Below are positions 1-5,757 of a stretch of 10,306 nucleotides of DNA, piece after piece. The translations under genes and the position numbers were made by a program. The notes beneath the pieces are model-generated. The model ran no database searches. It saw nothing but the letters and a program-made list of their open reading frames with translations, and had not been told where the DNA came from. Origin of the DNA: an uncultured Coriobacteriaceae bacterium (GTDB taxonomy: Bacteria; Actinomycetota; Coriobacteriia; Coriobacteriales; UMGS124); the NCBI GenBank assembly GCA_900539345.1, contig UQBS01000076.1:1-10306 (forward strand). The letters are read 5' to 3'. The number at the start of each line of letters is the position of its first letter. Within the stretch, counting starts at the first letter, position 1.

Positions 1-151
1 TTAACCGAGATTCCCCGTGTCATCTGGGAATCTATCTAAATATCACCCACACAAAGTGGCGAAGAGCCGTTTTTAGCAATTGACCCGTTTCTAGGGAAGC
101 TAATAGCTTTCTTATCTTCAAGGCTGAAGACGACTTCTGTGGTTCGTGACT
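1..151. other. Non-coding flank downstream of the protease gene
   Basis: I see no supportable gene here. A short open stretch enters from the left edge on the plus strand and stops at the TAA at 37-39, too short to judge. An imperfect hairpin lies at 95-111 (GGAAGC, loop TAATA, GCTTTC, one G-T pair), followed on the plus strand by a T-rich run. It could be a weak terminator for a plus-strand gene ending left of the window. On the minus strand no T tract follows it, so termination of the protease transcript here is not evident. Confidence 0.5.
50..86 (+). repeat. Left imperfect inverted repeat flanking ietAS
   Basis: The 12-mer CACAAAGTGGCG at 50-61 occurs as its exact reverse complement at 3779-3790, on the other side of the ATPase/protease pair. 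Further in, three smaller blocks follow in the same order in both arms with different spacing: AGAGCC (63-68), AGCAAT (75-80) and CCC (84-86). A 12-mer match alone is expected by chance in 10 kb. The collinear blocks and the position just outside the module are what make it worth noting. It may be a degenerate end of a mobile unit, or coincidence. Confidence 0.3.
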
Positions 152-2662
152 TTACCGAGGAACCTCGATTGCAATCGGCGAAGCAACTTCAATCTTGTTC
201 TTAATCGCCGAGTACAGGTCTATCTCGGTCTCAGGCGTCTCGATGGTCACAATGAGAGAGTAGCGGGCTTTTGAATTGGCCTTGTCCTGTGAGTGCAGCT
301 CGCGCCACCAGCCGATGATGGGATAGACGGCTATGTACTCGATGTCGCTCAGCTCGATTGCCTGCGTCTCCTTGAAATCAGAGAATACCGAGCCCGCACT
401 TCGGTTATTGACCCCAAGGAACCAACCCTTGGAATCCTTCCGGCCTTTTCCGTCGCTTTCGTCGCGCATGGCGAGGTTCATGCGCTTGGCGAACTCTTCT
501 TTGGTTTCGGCGGGCTTGTTCACGTCGAAACGAAGCCCATGCGAGGCATAGCGGTAGCGGTTTTTCCAGCCCCTCTTTCCCGGACACGGCTCGATGTAGT
601 AAGAGAGCGTCACGCGCATTCTGGCGGTTACGTCGCTGAATTGCTGAAGAAGGTCTTTCGGCCAGGGGATGTGATGAAGATGCATGTCCTTCATGCCCCA
701 CACCGACTTGCCGTTCACCATCCTGTGCTCGAACGGGGTGAGCTCGTCTTGGATGATAAGGTTGACGCGGTTTTTGCCGCATTCAATGGCCTTGTCGAGC
801 GATGGAATGCCATACCCGCACATGCGAAGGAGTCTGTATCGTCCCGTAGATTGCCTGTCCTGCTCTGAGCCTTTGGGGCAGAACTGATCGAGCATCGCCT
901 CCGACCAGTCCGCGGAATGAACCATCAGCCCACGAATGGTTTCGGGCCACAAGTCCGGGTATGCGTTCTCAATCTCCGCGGCCATCCAAGCGGCTTCGGA
1001 GACCGCAGCGCTTGTACCGTTGAACATCCTGAGGGGGCGAGCGGATATGTCGGCACCGGTCGACAGCGGAGAAAGGTTGGACGGTGAGTAATAAGCTTGC
1101 CCGTCTGTAACGGCATTGCCTCCATCGAGAACAATTTCGGGCTTTACCGGCGCTGCCTTAGGCCATGCCAAGGAAGTTGTGCTGAATGGAGAAAGCTCAC
1201 CGTGTGCCGCAACCGGCTTGTCGCCCATTTGCCGCGTTGCGTCATCAGCGAGGTAGGCATTCTCGCTATATGCTCCCACTGTAAGAGCGTTCCACGCCTG
1301 ACCGGGGCTTCGAACCGATCGGATAGCGTTAGTTTCGGGATACCCGAGCTCGCTTAGCATGCCCGTATTGACGTTGCCTGCTGACACCAAAAAGAGCTCG
1401 TGAGCCTCCTCTGGGTCATCGGGATGCGAAATAACTGAGTCGATTGCTGCCGACCATGAAGTTGGCGAGCCATCGGTCAGCTCAGCTTCATTAGCGGTGA
1501 CCGCCGAGCAGAAGATCCTATTCTGCTCGTAGTGTTGAGCCGCAGCAAGGGAAAACGCATTCTGTGATACGGCTGCGTAGAACTCCTCGGGGGTGGGGTT
1601 GCTTGCCTCGAACAGCTTTACCGACTCAAGCCTATGGTTGACGGTGTACCGCTCGGTGGAAACGAGCTTTTCGGACAGATTGCCATAGAGAGCGAGACCG
1701 GCAACCCCTGTTCCGTGCCCATTCCCGTTGTCATAATGGTCGGCTGTGTCCCAAGCAGAGTTTGCGCTCATAAGAGCGTCATCGGCCACCATGGGCTTGA
1801 GCAGCGGATGTGCTCCGTTGACGCCAGAGTCGAGTACGCATACAACCGAGGAACCGCTTTCGAATGTAGTTCTCTCAAGCAGGTCGTTTATCCAGAGTGC
1901 CTGATCTGCGGGGCCTTCATCGTCAAGAAAAGCCGTGGCCTCGATTCCCTCGCAAAGCTCGGCGAGATAGTCGCTCTTGTCGATCAAACGAGACAGATCG
2001 GTGGCATTAGCTCGAACAAGCATGACAAGGCGCTCCGGAAAGATGACCGGGTCCTTTTTGTACTCAATGCCCTCTGCTTCGAGAAGGTCGATGAACGACT
2101 GCTTCACGTCATCAGGGGATTCATCGCCGTAGCGAAGCCAAGCTTCCACCCAGGCTTTTTCTTCGCCGGGCAGCAAGTCATTTCGGCCGGTCCAGAAACG
2201 CTGCAACGTGCTCAGCGAGACCTCTTCGATGCTCGACATGAGGGCGTTGTGGGCCGGGTTGCCGCTTTTCTCGTTGTCGCGCGAGGGATCCGAGTATGCG
2301 GCAATCGCCTTCTCGTAGTGCTCGGTCTTCGACTTGGGGACGAAGACCGTTGCGACTTCCGTGTTGCCCTCTTGCTTAACATTGAGAAGGCGAATCTTTG
2401 AAGGCAGGTATTCGAGGCTCGAGAAATCGAGTTCCCCGTTCACCGGCCCCCTAAAGCTGAGGTAGGTTCCTTCTCTTGTCACCTCGCCGTTTTCGCGCTT
2501 TGTGCTCTCGCATGCAATGGCGGCACCGAGCTCGTTCTTGAGCTTGGCGGAATGCCTCGCCCGATCCCGAGGATAGGGATTTGACTTGCCGCCTCCGCTA
2601 TTCGGCGTTTTGTACGGCTCAGGAGTGCATGTGTCTTTGAGGACGAGGTTCGGTCTTTCCAA
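152..2662 (-). CDS. ietS: IetS-like subtilisin family (S8) serine protease
   Basis: Protein of 836 residues with a complete S8 catalytic set: Asp278 in VVCVLDSG, His316 in NGHGTGVAG, oxyanion Asn430 in SAGN and Ser551 in NGTSAA. An N-terminal region of about 270 residues precedes the protease domain and about 280 residues follow it. No signal peptide or membrane segment is seen, so it should act in the cytoplasm, unlike most secreted subtilases. The N-terminus (residues 1-45: proline-rich start, GGG, then PRDRARHSAKL) resembles the opening of proteins annotated as S8 peptidases paired with AAA ATPases. The start is TTG, two codons after the ATPase stop and in the same frame. No ATG occurs before codon 142, so TTG is the only start that keeps this domain. 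No clear Shine-Dalgarno precedes it, so translation is probably coupled to ietA. IetS is known as the protease of the ietAS plasmid stability and anti-phage pair; its target here is unknown. The gene is intact. Confidence 0.88.
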   Translation of the reverse strand: MERPNLVLKDTCTPEPYKTPNSGGGKSNPYPRDRARHSAKLKNELGAAIACESTKRENGEVTREGTYLSFRGPVNGELDFSSLEYLPSKIRLLNVKQEGNTEVATVFVPKSKTEHYEKAIAAYSDPSRDNEKSGNPAHNALMSSIEEVSLSTLQRFWTGRNDLLPGEEKAWVEAWLRYGDESPDDVKQSFIDLLEAEGIEYKKDPVIFPERLVMLVRANATDLSRLIDKSDYLAELCEGIEATAFLDDEGPADQALWINDLLERTTFESGSSVVCVLDSGVNGAHPLLKPMVADDALMSANSAWDTADHYDNGNGHGTGVAGLALYGNLSEKLVSTERYTVNHRLESVKLFEASNPTPEEFYAAVSQNAFSLAAAQHYEQNRIFCSAVTANEAELTDGSPTSWSAAIDSVISHPDDPEEAHELFLVSAGNVNTGMLSELGYPETNAIRSVRSPGQAWNALTVGAYSENAYLADDATRQMGDKPVAAHGELSPFSTTSLAWPKAAPVKPEIVLDGGNAVTDGQAYYSPSNLSPLSTGADISARPLRMFNGTSAAVSEAAWMAAEIENAYPDLWPETIRGLMVHSADWSEAMLDQFCPKGSEQDRQSTGRYRLLRMCGYGIPSLDKAIECGKNRVNLIIQDELTPFEHRMVNGKSVWGMKDMHLHHIPWPKDLLQQFSDVTARMRVTLSYYIEPCPGKRGWKNRYRYASHGLRFDVNKPAETKEEFAKRMNLAMRDESDGKGRKDSKGWFLGVNNRSAGSVFSDFKETQAIELSDIEYIAVYPIIGWWRELHSQDKANSKARYSLIVTIETPETEIDLYSAIKNKIEVASPIAIEVPR

Positions 2663-2665
2663 AAC

Positions 2666-3634
2666 TTAGCCAGCCATTCGCTCGGTACCAGCATATACGG
2701 CGAGGCGGTCGTCGCAAAGGCGCGAGAAGAGACCGTCGCTCAGGGGCTCGTCCTTCATGAGGGACTCCTTGATGGCGTCTTCGCAGAGGCGAGTAATGTC
2801 CGCCTGGCAAAGCTCGGTGAGCTCGGTGGCAACGGCCTCTCCGATGGTGTAAGAGGGGTCGTAGGCTCCCGTCCTGTTGGAGACGATACGCACGACGCCG
2901 TCAACCGTGGGCATGTCGTAATGCAGCACGTCGTCGAAGCGGCGGAAGAGCGCCTGGTCGAGCATGGCGCGGTTGTTGGTGGCCGCGACGATGATGCTCT
3001 CCGAGGTGTCCGACTCGATGAACTGCAGGAACGAGTTGAGGATGCGGCGCATCTCGCCGACCTCGTTGTCGAGGCTCCTGTCAGCGCCGATGGCGTCGAA
3101 CTCGTCGAAGAGGAAGACGCCGCGCGTCTGCGCGATGGCGTCGAAGATCTCGCGGAGGCGGGCGCTCGTCTCGCCGAGGTACTTGGTTATGAGCTTGTCA
3201 GTCTGCACGACGAAGAGCGGCATGTCGAGCTCGTGGGCAAGCACGGCGGCCGTCATGGTCTTGCCGGTACCGGGAGCGCCTTCCAGCATGATTTTGCGCC
3301 TGCACGAAAGGCCGTGGGCGTACAGCTCCGAGCGCCTGCGGTACTCGGCGATGATGCGCTCGATCTTGGATTGGAGCGATTCCGAGACGACGAGGTCGCG
3401 AAGGCGCACGTCGGGGAAGGAGACAACGAAGAGGTTATCCTTGTTGGCGAAGTTGACGAACCTGCCCATGACCTTGGAGGAGGCATCAACCATGGCCGTG
3501 ATCTCGCGACCGACGGTAGTGTGCCCGCTCTTGGTCTCGGACGCGGCGATGCGCAGGGCGGCGGTCTTGAACCGCTCGTTGTCCTGGTCGTAGTGCGCCT
3601 TTATGAGTGCCTTTATCTGGTCGCCGGTTGCCAT
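2666..3634 (-). CDS. ietA: IetA-like AAA+ ATPase
   Basis: Protein of 322 residues with one AAA+ module. Seen in order: an N-terminal helical region (1-110), Walker A GAPGTGKT (119-126), an aromatic pore-loop-like KYLGET (151-156), Walker B VFLFDEFD (173-180, catalytic Glu178), sensor 1 in ATNNR (Asn220/221), an arginine-finger pair RR (231/232) and a sensor-2 Arg282 in ADITRLCEDAI. All ATPase residues are present, so it should be active, probably as a ring that remodels or delivers a protein. I chose the ATG at 3634 because GAAAGGAGG sits 5 bases upstream. An alternative ATG 24 bases earlier has no such site. It is first in a two-gene operon with the S8 protease, three bases upstream of that gene's start. 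In the described ietAS pair the ATPase is the partner that controls the protease; whether it restrains it or feeds it substrates here is not shown by the sequence. Confidence 0.88.
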   Translation of the reverse strand: MATGDQIKALIKAHYDQDNERFKTAALRIAASETKSGHTTVGREITAMVDASSKVMGRFVNFANKDNLFVVSFPDVRLRDLVVSESLQSKIERIIAEYRRRSELYAHGLSCRRKIMLEGAPGTGKTMTAAVLAHELDMPLFVVQTDKLITKYLGETSARLREIFDAIAQTRGVFLFDEFDAIGADRSLDNEVGEMRRILNSFLQFIESDTSESIIVAATNNRAMLDQALFRRFDDVLHYDMPTVDGVVRIVSNRTGAYDPSYTIGEAVATELTELCQADITRLCEDAIKESLMKDEPLSDGLFSRLCDDRLAVYAGTERMAG

Positions 3635-3639
3635 GGTTG

Positions 3640-3648
3640 CCTCCTTTC
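3640..3648 (-). promoter_or_regulatory. Ribosome binding site of ietA
   Basis: GAAAGGAGG on the minus strand ends 5 bases before the ATG at 3634 and fixes that start over the in-frame ATG at 3658. A possible -10 element TAGAAT lies at 3664-3659, but no acceptable -35 sits 16-18 bases upstream of it, so I do not call a promoter. A small inverted repeat GTAG-CAAAT-CTAC at 3672-3684 lies where an operator could be, but it is too short to claim. Confidence 0.8.
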
Positions 3649-3658
3649 TCTCGCCCAT

Positions 3659-3866
3659 ATTCTAAGCCCTCGTAGCAAATCTACCACCAAGACTCGACAG
3701 ATAGCCCCTTTCCTTCATTTGGCGGGTGTATCCCATGCGGGCCGCTTCGCTTGGGATTGCTGGCTCTGTTACGTGCTCCGCCACTTTGTGACGTCCGTCT
3801 AGGCTGCTTGTATCGAGTGGCTAGGCGGGCTTCTTTTGTGCCTGCCGCGATTGGAAGGCTGGTCAT
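3659..3866. other. Intergenic junction between ietA and the phage remnant
   Basis: About 210 bases between divergent genes. They must hold the ietAS promoter and the joint between the defence module and the prophage DNA. Near the right end the stem GGCGGGC (3823-3829) faces GCCTGCC (3839-3845), with one G-T pair and no T run, so it is a weak hairpin at best. GGAAGG at 3853-3858 is the ribosome binding site of the scaffold gene. I see no convincing gene. Confidence 0.5.
3753..3790 (-). repeat. Right imperfect inverted repeat flanking ietAS
   Basis: Partner of the repeat at 50-86. The 12 bases at 3779-3790 are its exact reverse complement. GGCTCT (3762-3767), ATTGCT (3756-3761) and GGG (3753-3755) match the smaller blocks of the left arm in the same order, with an indel between blocks. 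It lies about 120 bases upstream of ietA and about 80 bases before the first phage gene, at the boundary between the two modules. Confidence 0.3.
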
Positions 3867-4358
3867 ATGGACGGTGAGAGCCATGGCGGCGAGGCGGCGG
3901 CGGTCGAGCTCGCGGAAGGGCAGGAGGACGCGCAGGCGCAGCAGCAGGCGGAAGTAGGCGCGGTTGCAAGCAGCGACTCCGGGTACGAGGCACAGCTCGC
4001 GAGGCGCGACGAGCGGATCACGGAGCTTGAGGCGCAGGTGGCCGAGGCGGCGGCCTCGAAGGAGGCGGCGGACGCGCTTCGCTCGGAGATCGAGGCCGTG
4101 AAGGCCGCCGCCGCTGACGAGCGCGTGGAGTACGAGCTGCGGCTGGCCGGGGCGCGGAGCGTGAAGGCGGCTCGCGCCCTTCGCGACGAGCACGGGGGCG
4201 ACGTCTCCGCGCTCAAGGAGGCGGAGCCGTGGCTCTTCTCGGCGGCTCCCGCGCCCACGGGCGCGACGGGGCTGCCCAACGCGGGGGCGGCATCCGACAA
4301 GGGGCGGATGCTCAGGCGCTGGGAGAGGCTCGCGGGGCTCGACAAGGACGACGAATAG
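3867..4358 (+). CDS. Phage capsid scaffold-like protein
   Basis: Protein of 163 residues, acidic and Ala/Glu-rich. A predicted coiled coil runs from about residue 40 to 95 (ARRDERITELEAQVAEA and onward). It is followed by a conserved-looking C-terminal block, ARSVKAARALRDEHGGDV then LKEAEPWLF (residues 96-124), and a basic tail near 147-157. This is the usual shape of tailed-phage scaffold proteins (the GP20/DUF4355-type minor structural proteins), which guide capsid assembly and sit directly upstream of the major capsid gene, as here. The ATG is preceded by GGAAGG at 8 bases. The gap to the capsid gene is only 12 bases. This is the only apparently complete gene of the phage cluster. Since its capsid partner is truncated it should have no productive role. 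The GC content is very high, above that of the ietAS genes to its left. Confidence 0.75.
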   Translation: MDGESHGGEAAAVELAEGQEDAQAQQQAEVGAVASSDSGYEAQLARRDERITELEAQVAEAAASKEAADALRSEIEAVKAAAADERVEYELRLAGARSVKAARALRDEHGGDVSALKEAEPWLFSAAPAPTGATGLPNAGAASDKGRMLRRWERLAGLDKDDE

Positions 4359-4370
4359 GAGGGTTGACGG

Positions 4371-4805
4371 ATGGCGAACTCCATCGACTACACCAAGGAC
4401 TACACGGACATCATCGACCGCGTGTACCAGCAGGCGGCCACGTCCAGCGTGCTCAACTCGGGACGCCGCATGGTGCGCGCGGGGCGCAACGCGAAGGAAG
4501 TGATGGTCCCGAAGATCTCGGTCACGGGGCTCGGGGACTACGAGCGAAACGTGGGCTACAAGACGGGATCGATCACCTACGAGTTCGAGACCAAGACCTT
4601 CAACTACGACCGCGGCATCCGCCTGATGGCCGACGTGATGGACGTGGAGAAGGCCGGGGTGCTCGACTGCTTCGTGGAGGCGGGAAGCGAGCTGCAGCGC
4701 TTGCAGGTGGCCCCGGAGGCGGACGCGTTCACCTACGCGCAGATCGCCTCGCACGAGGGCGTGACGGTGAAGGAGGAGGACCTCTCCTCGGCCAAGGCCG
4801 TGTGA
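4371..4805 (+). pseudogene. Phage major capsid protein, C-terminus lost
   Basis: The 144-residue product matches the start of an HK97-like major capsid protein from tailed phages of Gram-positive hosts: IDYTKDYTDIIDRVYQQA at the N-terminus, then RMVRAGRNAKEVMVPKI, LGDYERNVGYKTGSITYEFE and the Asp/Glu-rich stretch to ADAFTYAQIASHEG. Proteins of this kind are usually around 300 residues, so more than half is missing. Reading ends at TGA followed directly by TAA (4803-4808), and the next bases already belong to the downstream connector gene. I infer a deletion that removed the rest of the capsid gene and the start of the connector gene. A good ribosome binding site (AGGAGG) precedes the ATG, so a truncated product could still be made, but it should not form capsids. 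Confidence 0.8.
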
Positions 4806-4808
4806 TAA

Positions 4809-5057
4809 CGCTACTCTAAGAACTGCCAGTGGGGCTGCGTTGACGTCTCGGGGCTCGACGAGGATTTGGCCGACGCCTGGAGCCGGGCCGTCTGCGCTGC
4901 GGTCGACGTGGTCGCGGAGCTCGGCGAGGGTCAGGTCGGCGACTACAAGGTGTCGCGGCACGTGGGCGACGGCGTGGAGAGCGGCGCGGCGCAGGCCGCC
5001 CGCGCTGCGCTCGCGGAGCTCGCGGGCACGGGGCTCGCGTTCTGCGGGGTGGCGTGA
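4809..5057 (+). pseudogene. Phage head-tail connector (gp6-like), N-terminus lost
   Basis: An open frame of 82 codons ends at the TGA at 5055-5057. It reads YSKNCQWGCVDVSGLDEDL, then ADAWSRAVCAAVDVVAEL and a C-terminal ALAELAGTGLAFCGVA. The pattern of Y-x-K/R-N-C-Q-W, then DAW and LAGTGL is typical of gp6-like head-tail connector proteins, which follow the capsid gene in such phages. About 40 N-terminal residues expected for the family are absent, and only a weak in-frame TTG at 4866 is available as a start. The frame happens to continue that of the capsid fragment, with two stop codons between. The stop overlaps the next start as TGATG, the usual translational coupling, which shows that this right end is original phage structure. 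Confidence 0.65.
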
Positions 5058-5383
5058 TGCTGGGGCCGACGCCGATGAGGCGGGGACTACTGTCGGACGA
5101 CATGCGCGTGCGGGTGCCGCTGGGGGACGGGTCGTTTGCCGCTCCGCGCGTGGTGCGGCATGTGAGGTTCCAGTGCACGCAGTCCGTGGCGGACGACGAG
5201 CACCGGTCGGCGGACGCAGGGGCCGGGAAGGTCTGGGTGGACGCCGTGGCCTCCGCAGGCGCGTTCGAGGTGCCGGCGGGGTCGCGCGTGGAGATCGGCG
5301 GGGCCTCTTACTAAGTGGTTGCCGTGAGGCGCTGCGAGGGGTCGCGGGGGCGCGTGCACCACTGGGAGCTGACGGTGAGATGA
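5057..5383 (+). pseudogene. Phage minor capsid / head closure protein with in-frame stop
   Basis: From the ATG at 5057 (overlapping the preceding stop as TGATG) the frame gives 85 residues: PTPMRRGLLSDDMRVRVPL, then the DDEHRSADAGAGKVWVDAV region and VPAGSRVEIGGASY. It then hits TAA at 5312-5314. The same frame continues for 22 codons to TGA at 5381, ending RGRVHHWELTVR. An ending in HHWE-L/V is characteristic of the small phage minor capsid proteins (Minor_capsid_1-like) that follow the connector gene. The two parts read as one protein of about 108 residues interrupted by a nonsense change, plausibly TAC to TAA. The final TGA overlaps the next ATG (ATGA), again original phage organisation. 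Confidence 0.65.
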
Positions 5384-5556
5384 GCGGCTTGGCTGACGCT
5401 GTGGTTGGCGCGCTCGCCGATGCCGGAGTGGCTGGGGCGCGCGCTGTTGCCGTGGGGTCGATTGCGTGCGCGGAGCCGGTCGTGGTGCTCGTGGGCGAGT
5501 ACGCGCGGGGCGAGCGGATGCACGGGGCCTCGCGCGGGTTGCGCGTCGCACGGCGG
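5380..5556 (+). pseudogene. Truncated phage gene after the minor capsid gene
   Basis: Starts at the ATG at 5380, overlapping the previous stop as ATGA, and reads MSGLADAVVGALADAGVAGA, then ARAVAVGSIACAEPVVVLVG and EYARGERMHGASRG. After that it becomes Arg-rich nonsense where the sequence turns into the IS110 fragment on the other strand. By position (scaffold, capsid, connector, minor capsid, this gene) it should be a head-tail joining or tail completion protein, but I do not recognise the family. The right end is approximate: the transposase reading loses sense near 5549 and this frame loses it near 5545-5560. Confidence 0.5.
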
Positions 5557-5671
5557 CCGGGTCGTAGGCGAACGTCTTGCGCTCGACCTCGCCGGTGTAG
5601 GGGTTGAAGGCGCACCCCTTGATGCTGCGCGCGTGGACGTCGAGGCCAATGGAGGTCGTATAATCAGACAT
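5549..5671 (-). pseudogene. IS110-family transposase, N-terminal fragment
   Basis: The minus-strand frame from the ATG at 5671 reads MSDYTTSIGLDVHARSIKGC, then AFNPYTGEVERKTFAYDPAAV, and loses family resemblance after residue 41. The GLDVHARSI block followed by a T-G-E-V-x-R-K-x-F sequence is the opening of IS110-type DEDD transposases; Asp11 would be the first catalytic acid. AGGAGA lies about 10 bases upstream of the ATG. Full-length IS110 transposases are some 300-400 residues, so about nine tenths is missing and the fragment cannot transpose. It abuts the truncated phage gene, so a deletion or recombination removed the rest of the element. Confidence 0.7.
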
Positions 5672-5757
5672 GCGAGCCCCTCTCCTGTCTGTGGCAACCT
5701 GGCCGGTTGCGTGCGGGTGGACACCGACATTATCGGCCCCGACCCACGGGATTTCCA
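5672..5757 (-). mobile_element. Left non-coding end of the IS110 remnant
   Basis: These bases lie upstream of the transposase start and before the flippase frame becomes recognisable. IS110 elements have no terminal inverted repeats, so the outer border cannot be read directly and 5757 is approximate. A hairpin is visible: GCAACC (5694-5699), loop TGGCC, GGTTGC (5705-5710). In IS110-group elements the non-coding end upstream of the transposase encodes the bridge RNA that pairs with target and donor DNA. Whether this stretch is long enough to hold one cannot be decided here. Confidence 0.35.

Noticed and set aside
1634..2401. Plus-strand frame of 255 codons over ietS
   Set aside because: Shadow of the protease gene, which carries the catalytic Asp and His motifs in this interval on the other strand.
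3662..3736. A 24-codon minus-strand frame (MGYTRQMKERG and onward) upstream of ietA, open further upstream to about 3820
   Set aside because: It has no ribosome binding site and no recognised family, and it overlaps the probable promoter region. The protein-like look is not enough.
2921..3802. Long plus-strand open frame over the ATPase gene
   Set aside because: It is the antisense shadow of ietA, which has clear Walker motifs on the minus strand. Its composition (many Val, Glu, Arg, Gly) is typical of a complementary frame.
3681..5615. Very long minus-strand frame of over 600 codons across the phage remnant
   Set aside because: Arg/Pro/Ala-rich low-complexity translation caused by the high GC of the plus-strand phage genes. 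No domain is recognisable and there is no ribosome site.
5694..5710. Hairpin GCAACC-TGGCC-GGTTGC as an independent terminator
   Set aside because: No T tract follows on either strand. It is better considered as part of the IS110 non-coding end.
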